In this document: piece after piece, positions 61,386 to 64,000 of the stretch
Numbering within the stretch: the stretch's first letter is position 1
Layout of the letters: each line of letters opens with the position of its first letter
Source of the DNA: Chitinophaga sp. YR573
Lineage (GTDB): Bacteria; Bacteroidota; Bacteroidia; Chitinophagales; Chitinophagaceae
Reading direction: 5' to 3'
Assembly (NCBI RefSeq): GCF_900110995.1
Contig: NZ_FOJF01000001.1
Span: 4,066,803 to 4,130,802, forward strand
Length of the DNA: 64,000 nucleotides
Made by a program: the position numbers and the translations under genes
Notes under the pieces: model-generated
What the model was told of the DNA's origin: nothing
Seen by the model: only the letters and a program-made list of their open reading frames with translations
Databases searched by the model: none

Positions 61386-61835
61386 CTAAAGCTCAGTTGG
61401 CTGAGAATCAGAAGGTGCTACTGGAGCAACGACTGGTTTCTTTTTAGCAGCCTTCTTTTTAGGAGCAGCTTTCTTAGCAGCAGCCTTTTTAGGAGCAGCT
61501 TTCTTAGCAGCAGCCTTTTTAGGAGCAGCTTTCTTAGCAGCGGCCTTTTTAGGAGCAGCTTTCTTAGCAGCAGCCTTTTTAGGAGCAGCTTTCTTAGCAG
61601 CTACTTTCTTTTTAGGAGCAGCTTTCTTAGCAGCAGCCTTTTTAGGAGCAGCTTTCTTAGCAGCAGCTTTTTTAGGAGCTACTTTCTTAGCAGCAGCTTT
61701 CTTTTTAGGAGCAGCCTTCTTAGCAGCAGCTTTTTTAGGAGCAGCCTTCTTAGCGGCGGCTTTCTTTGGTGCAGCTTTCTTAGCAGCGGCCTTTTTAGGC
61801 GCAGCTTTTTTTGCAGCTTTTTTAATTGTTGCCAT
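61386..61835 (-). CDS. Histone H1-like Lys/Ala/Pro repeat protein
   Basis: 149 residues, almost only Lys, Ala and Pro up to about residue 130, built from the ten-residue unit KKAAPKKAAA with occasional extra K or V. The last 18 residues (PVVAPVAPSDSQPTEL) are non-repetitive and acidic-ended. Such H1-like proteins are strongly basic DNA-binding, nucleoid-compacting proteins, known from Bacteroidota, Chlamydia and others. The gene lies 72 bases after rpmA on the same strand, with its own terminator. Function by composition only. Confidence 0.85.
   Translation of the reverse strand: MATIKKAAKKAAPKKAAAKKAAPKKAAAKKAAPKKAAAKKAAPKKKAAAKKVAPKKAAAKKAAPKKAAAKKAAPKKKVAAKKAAPKKAAAKKAAPKKAAAKKAAPKKAAAKKAAPKKAAAKKAAPKKKAAKKKPVVAPVAPSDSQPTEL
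61431..61830 (-). repeat. 30-base tandem repeat inside the H1-like gene
   Basis: About a dozen near-identical 30-base units (plus-strand core TTCTTAGCAGCAGCCTTTTT then AGGAGCAGCT) encode KKAAPKKAAA. Some units are expanded by a codon. Expected to vary in copy number by slippage. Confidence 0.88.
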
Positions 61836-61907
61836 TGTTTTTTGAATTTTGGGTTAGTAAAAAAATTGGGTATTAAAAAAAAACTTTATGGCAAACACTA
61901 CCCGGGC

Positions 61908-62180
61908 TTACGCCTGGGCAGTGGTGTCAAATGATTTTACGGAAACGATGGTCCTGTTTTCACGTCCTTTTCTGAACTCAACAACACCGTCAGCTACTGC
62001 AAAGATTGTGAAATCTTTACCAATGCCAACATTCTGTCCAGGATGATATACGGTACCGCGCTGGCGAATAATGATATTCCCAGAAGCAGCCGCCTGACCA
62101 CCAAATATTTTTACTCCGAGCCTTTTGCTCTGAGAGTCACGGCCGTTTTTTACACTACCTTCACCTTTTTTATGTGCCAT
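61908..62180 (-). CDS. rpmA: 50S ribosomal protein L27
   Basis: 90 residues. The start MAHKKGEGSVKNGRDSQSKRLGVK matches bacterial L27, whose N-terminus reaches the peptidyl-transferase centre; no extended N-terminal cleavage peptide of the Firmicutes type. IRQRGTVYHPGQNVGIGKDFT is the conserved core. Follows rplU after 36 bases. Confidence 0.97.
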   Translation of the reverse strand: MAHKKGEGSVKNGRDSQSKRLGVKIFGGQAAASGNIIIRQRGTVYHPGQNVGIGKDFTIFAVADGVVEFRKGRENRTIVSVKSFDTTAQA

Positions 62181-62216
62181 TTCTAATGCAAGGTTTTAAA
62201 CTTTATCTAATAATAA

Positions 62217-62519
62217 TTAAGCAATCTCATTGATCCGGATCTGCGTAAAGTGAGTACGGTGACCTATCTTTTTCCTGAAACCCTTACGGCGCTTCATTTT
62301 AAAAGCAATCACTTTATCACCCTGAACATGTCTCAGGATCTCTGCTTTAACCACTGATTTTACATCAGTACCAACGGTCAGCTGGCCGCCATTATCTGTT
62401 AACAACACGTCAGAGAACTGCACTTTATCTCCAATATTTCCCTGTAATTGTTGTACAAAGATTTCCTGGTCTTTTTGTACTTTGAATTGCTGACCTGCGA
62501 TTTTTACAACTGCAAACAT
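62217..62519 (-). CDS. rplU: 50S ribosomal protein L21
   Basis: 100 residues from ATG 62519 (MFAVVKIAGQQFKVQKDQ); the frame's earlier ATG at 62564 adds a non-family stretch. Ends KRRKGFRKKIGHRTHFTQIRINEIA, as in L21. Binds 23S rRNA and L20. rplU-rpmA is the universal bacterial pair. A structured region lies upstream at 62574-62634. Confidence 0.97.
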   Translation of the reverse strand: MFAVVKIAGQQFKVQKDQEIFVQQLQGNIGDKVQFSDVLLTDNGGQLTVGTDVKSVVKAEILRHVQGDKVIAFKMKRRKGFRKKIGHRTHFTQIRINEIA

Positions 62520-62573
62520 AGTTATCCAAAAATAATTTCCTGCAAAAGTAGGATTTGTTTTCAAATTGACAAA

Positions 62574-62634
62574 GTTTTCTCTTTATTTAAATATCTGTAC
62601 TGAATTTGGTACAGGTACTTTTTAGAGAGAAAAC
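62574..62634 (-). promoter_or_regulatory. Nested inverted repeats upstream of rplU (candidate leader or operator)
   Basis: Outer arms GTTTTCTCT (62574-62582) and AGAGAAAAC (62626-62634) enclose inner arms CTGTAC (62595-62600) and GTACAG (62609-62614). About 55 bases before rplU; could be part of its 5' leader, folding as a two-stem element. Confidence 0.45.
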
Positions 62635-62788
62635 ACTTAACCTTTTCAAAGATACGTACTTTATTTTAATATAGTTTGTTACAATATGCTGAATTCCTTA
62701 TCTGATGTAAGCTGCAAAGAGATGGCAGCACACGGGTATTCTCTCCGTAAGCCTTGTAATATGGGCTTTTATAACAATTTTTATTTTA

Positions 62789-62796
62789 TACATTTG
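62789..62796 (+). promoter_or_regulatory. Candidate -7 box of the GH3 gene
   Basis: TACATTTG fits TAnnTTTG, 22 bases before ATG 62819. Confidence 0.42.
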
Positions 62797-62818
62797 TCCT
62801 TTCACATATTCTAAAATA

Positions 62819-64000
62819 ATGGGCATGAAGCTTAAATCACTGCTTGCCAAACCATTTGCTTCCATAGTAGCCAACAAAATAAGGAAGGAAATGCAACGGG
62901 CGGTAGAAGACCAGGAAGCAATCCTGGAGGAGTTGATAAAAACGGGCCGGAAAACGGAATTCGGGAAAGACCATCATTTTGACAATATCCATTCTTATAA
63001 TGACTATAAACAGGCTGTTCCTATTCGCGACTATGAACAGTTTAAGCCTTATATTAATAAGATCAAGGACGGAAAACAGAATGTACTCTGGAAAGGATTG
63101 CCCATCTATCTGGCTAAAACATCCGGAACAACAAGTGGTGTAAAATATATTCCCATCACCAAAGATTCTATTTCCAATCATATGGATACAGCCCGCAATG
63201 CGCTGCTGAACTATATGTCAGAAACAGGACACACAGACTTTGCTGATGGCAAACTCATATTTTTATCTGGTTCTCCCGTGCTGGAACGTGTGGGTGGTAT
63301 TCCTTATGGTCGCCTCAGCGGGATTGTCAATCATCACATCCCCCGTTACCTGCGTACCAACCAGTTACCGACTTACGAAACGAACTGTATAGAAGACTGG
63401 GAAACCAAGCTGGATAGGATTGTAGATGAAACTATCGACCAGGATATGACCCTCATCAGTGGTATACCACCATGGATGCAGATGTACTTCGACAGGCTCA
63501 TTGAAAGAAGTGGAAAACCGGTAGGAGAGCTGTTTAAGAACCTGGATGTACTCGTATACGGCGGTGTGAATTTTGAACCTTACAGGGCTAAATTACTGGC
63601 GTCTATTGGTCGGCCCATCAATACTGTAGAGACTTTCCCGGCATCAGAAGGTTTCTTTGCCTTCCAGGATACACAGGAACATAAAGGATTACTCCTGAAT
63701 ACCAACTCAGGTATTTTCTATGAATTTATTCCTGCACAGGAGATCTTCAACGAAAATCCTACCCGTTTATCTCTCAGAGATGTGGAAGTTGGCGTAAATT
63801 ATGCCCTGGTAGTAAGTACCAATGCGGGTTTATGGAGTTATAACATCGGAGATACCGTAAAATTCGTATCGGTGAATCCTTACCGTTTGCTGGTTACAGG
63901 ACGTATCAAACATTTTATCTCTGCATTCGGTGAACACGTGATAGGAGAGGAAGTGGAATACAGCCTGATGAAAGCCGCTAAGGAAGAAGGTTTGCAGATT
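62819..64000 (+). CDS. GH3 auxin-responsive-promoter family protein, 5' part
   Basis: 394 codons visible from ATG 62819 (MGMKLKSLLAKPFASIVANKI), open to the window edge; full family members are about 500 residues. Conserved GH3 features: TGRKTEFGKDHHFDNIHSYNDYKQAVPIRDYEQ near 40-72, the adenylate-forming phosphate loop KTSGTTSGVKYIPIT near 100, ETFPASEGFFAFQ near 267 and the YNIGDTVKFVS/TGRIKHFISAFGEHV adenylation core near 340-380. GH3 enzymes join amino acids to carboxylic acids via acyl-AMP; bacterial ones are uncharacterised. Divergent from rplU. Confidence 0.88.
   Translation, partial: MGMKLKSLLAKPFASIVANKIRKEMQRAVEDQEAILEELIKTGRKTEFGKDHHFDNIHSYNDYKQAVPIRDYEQFKPYINKIKDGKQNVLWKGLPIYLAKTSGTTSGVKYIPITKDSISNHMDTARNALLNYMSETGHTDFADGKLIFLSGSPVLERVGGIPYGRLSGIVNHHIPRYLRTNQLPTYETNCIEDWETKLDRIVDETIDQDMTLISGIPPWMQMYFDRLIERSGKPVGELFKNLDVLVYGGVNFEPYRAKLLASIGRPINTVETFPASEGFFAFQDTQEHKGLLLNTNSGIFYEFIPAQEIFNENPTRLSLRDVEVGVNYALVVSTNAGLWSYNIGDTVKFVSVNPYRLLVTGRIKHFISAFGEHVIGEEVEYSLMKAAKEEGLQI

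Larger units (their letters stand above)
62520..62818. other. 299-base divergent intergenic region between rplU and the GH3 gene
   Basis: Holds the nested inverted repeats near rplU and a -7 box for the GH3 gene. AT-rich, no open frame that looks coding. Confidence 0.55.

Noticed and set aside
61431..61830. Short regular repeats suggesting a CRISPR array
   Set aside because: Units are contiguous, in frame and encode KKAAPKKAAA; there are no spacers.

Overview
The window is a contiguous piece of a Bacteroidota chromosome, most likely from the Chitinophagaceae (Chitinophaga or a close relative). The evidence is consistent. There are type IX secretion parts (PorQ, a SprF-type protein, a giant adhesin with a C-terminal gliding-motility sorting domain). 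There are DUF4954, DUF4421 and DUF5683 proteins, a parA-parB-DUF5683-dapB order, an H1-like Lys/Ala/Pro protein, many lipoproteins with an N-terminal lipobox, almost no Shine-Dalgarno sequences, and several TAnnTTTG -7 boxes. I see no insertion sequence, prophage, CRISPR array, tRNA or rRNA. Both ends cut genes: leuB on the left and a GH3-family gene on the right.

Layout. 1-1.9 kb: leuB (end) and leuA, leucine synthesis. 2.0-7.8 kb: a seven-gene operon for non-phosphorylative deoxy-sugar (probably L-fucose) breakdown: two SDR dehydrogenases, a FAH-family hydrolase, a mutarotase, a lactonase and a FucP permease, plus an unexplained lipoprotein; the acid-sugar dehydratase is missing. 7.8-9.6 kb: an MbnP-like/MauG-like (MbnH) pair. 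9.6-13.7 kb: a left-handed beta-helix DUF4954 protein and glmS. 13.8-17.1 kb: a degenerate histidine-phosphatase lipoprotein, mgtE, a bestrophin and a small SET protein. 17.2-25.1 kb: histidine utilisation, marR-hutH-hutU-hutI then hutG, split by an inverted two-gene insert (C10 cysteine protease plus small lipoprotein). 25.2-28.4 kb: a secreted protein of unknown function, purU, a phosphodiesterase and a DUF4421 protein.

28.5-33.8 kb: aconitase, a PspC mini-protein, a small conserved protein, kdsA and a threonine-dehydrogenase-like epimerase. 33.8-37.3 kb: sulfate assimilation cysH-cysD-cysN with an Rrf2 regulator carrying four cysteines. 37.4-41.3 kb: parA-parB-DUF5683-dapB and an MBL-fold hydrolase. 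41.6-44.5 kb: a membrane phosphoesterase and two outer-membrane barrels. 44.7-50.7 kb: lon, porQ, pdxJ and ahcY, with small GCGNAGC-centred hairpin repeats between genes. 51.2-58.2 kb: a 2014-residue Calx-beta-type T9SS adhesin translationally coupled to a SprF-like partner. 58.4-62.5 kb (minus strand): GNAT, DsbA-like, a PolX-like protein with a ruined polymerase site, the H1-like protein, rpmA and rplU. 62.8-64 kb: GH3-family protein.

Most genes are ordinary housekeeping or catabolic genes. The points most worth a second look are the MbnP/MbnH pair with its Trp motif, the GCGNAGC hairpin family, the protease insert inside the hut locus, the near-perfect palindrome in front of marR-hut, the catalytically broken PolX and histidine phosphatase, and a structured candidate leader upstream of rplU.
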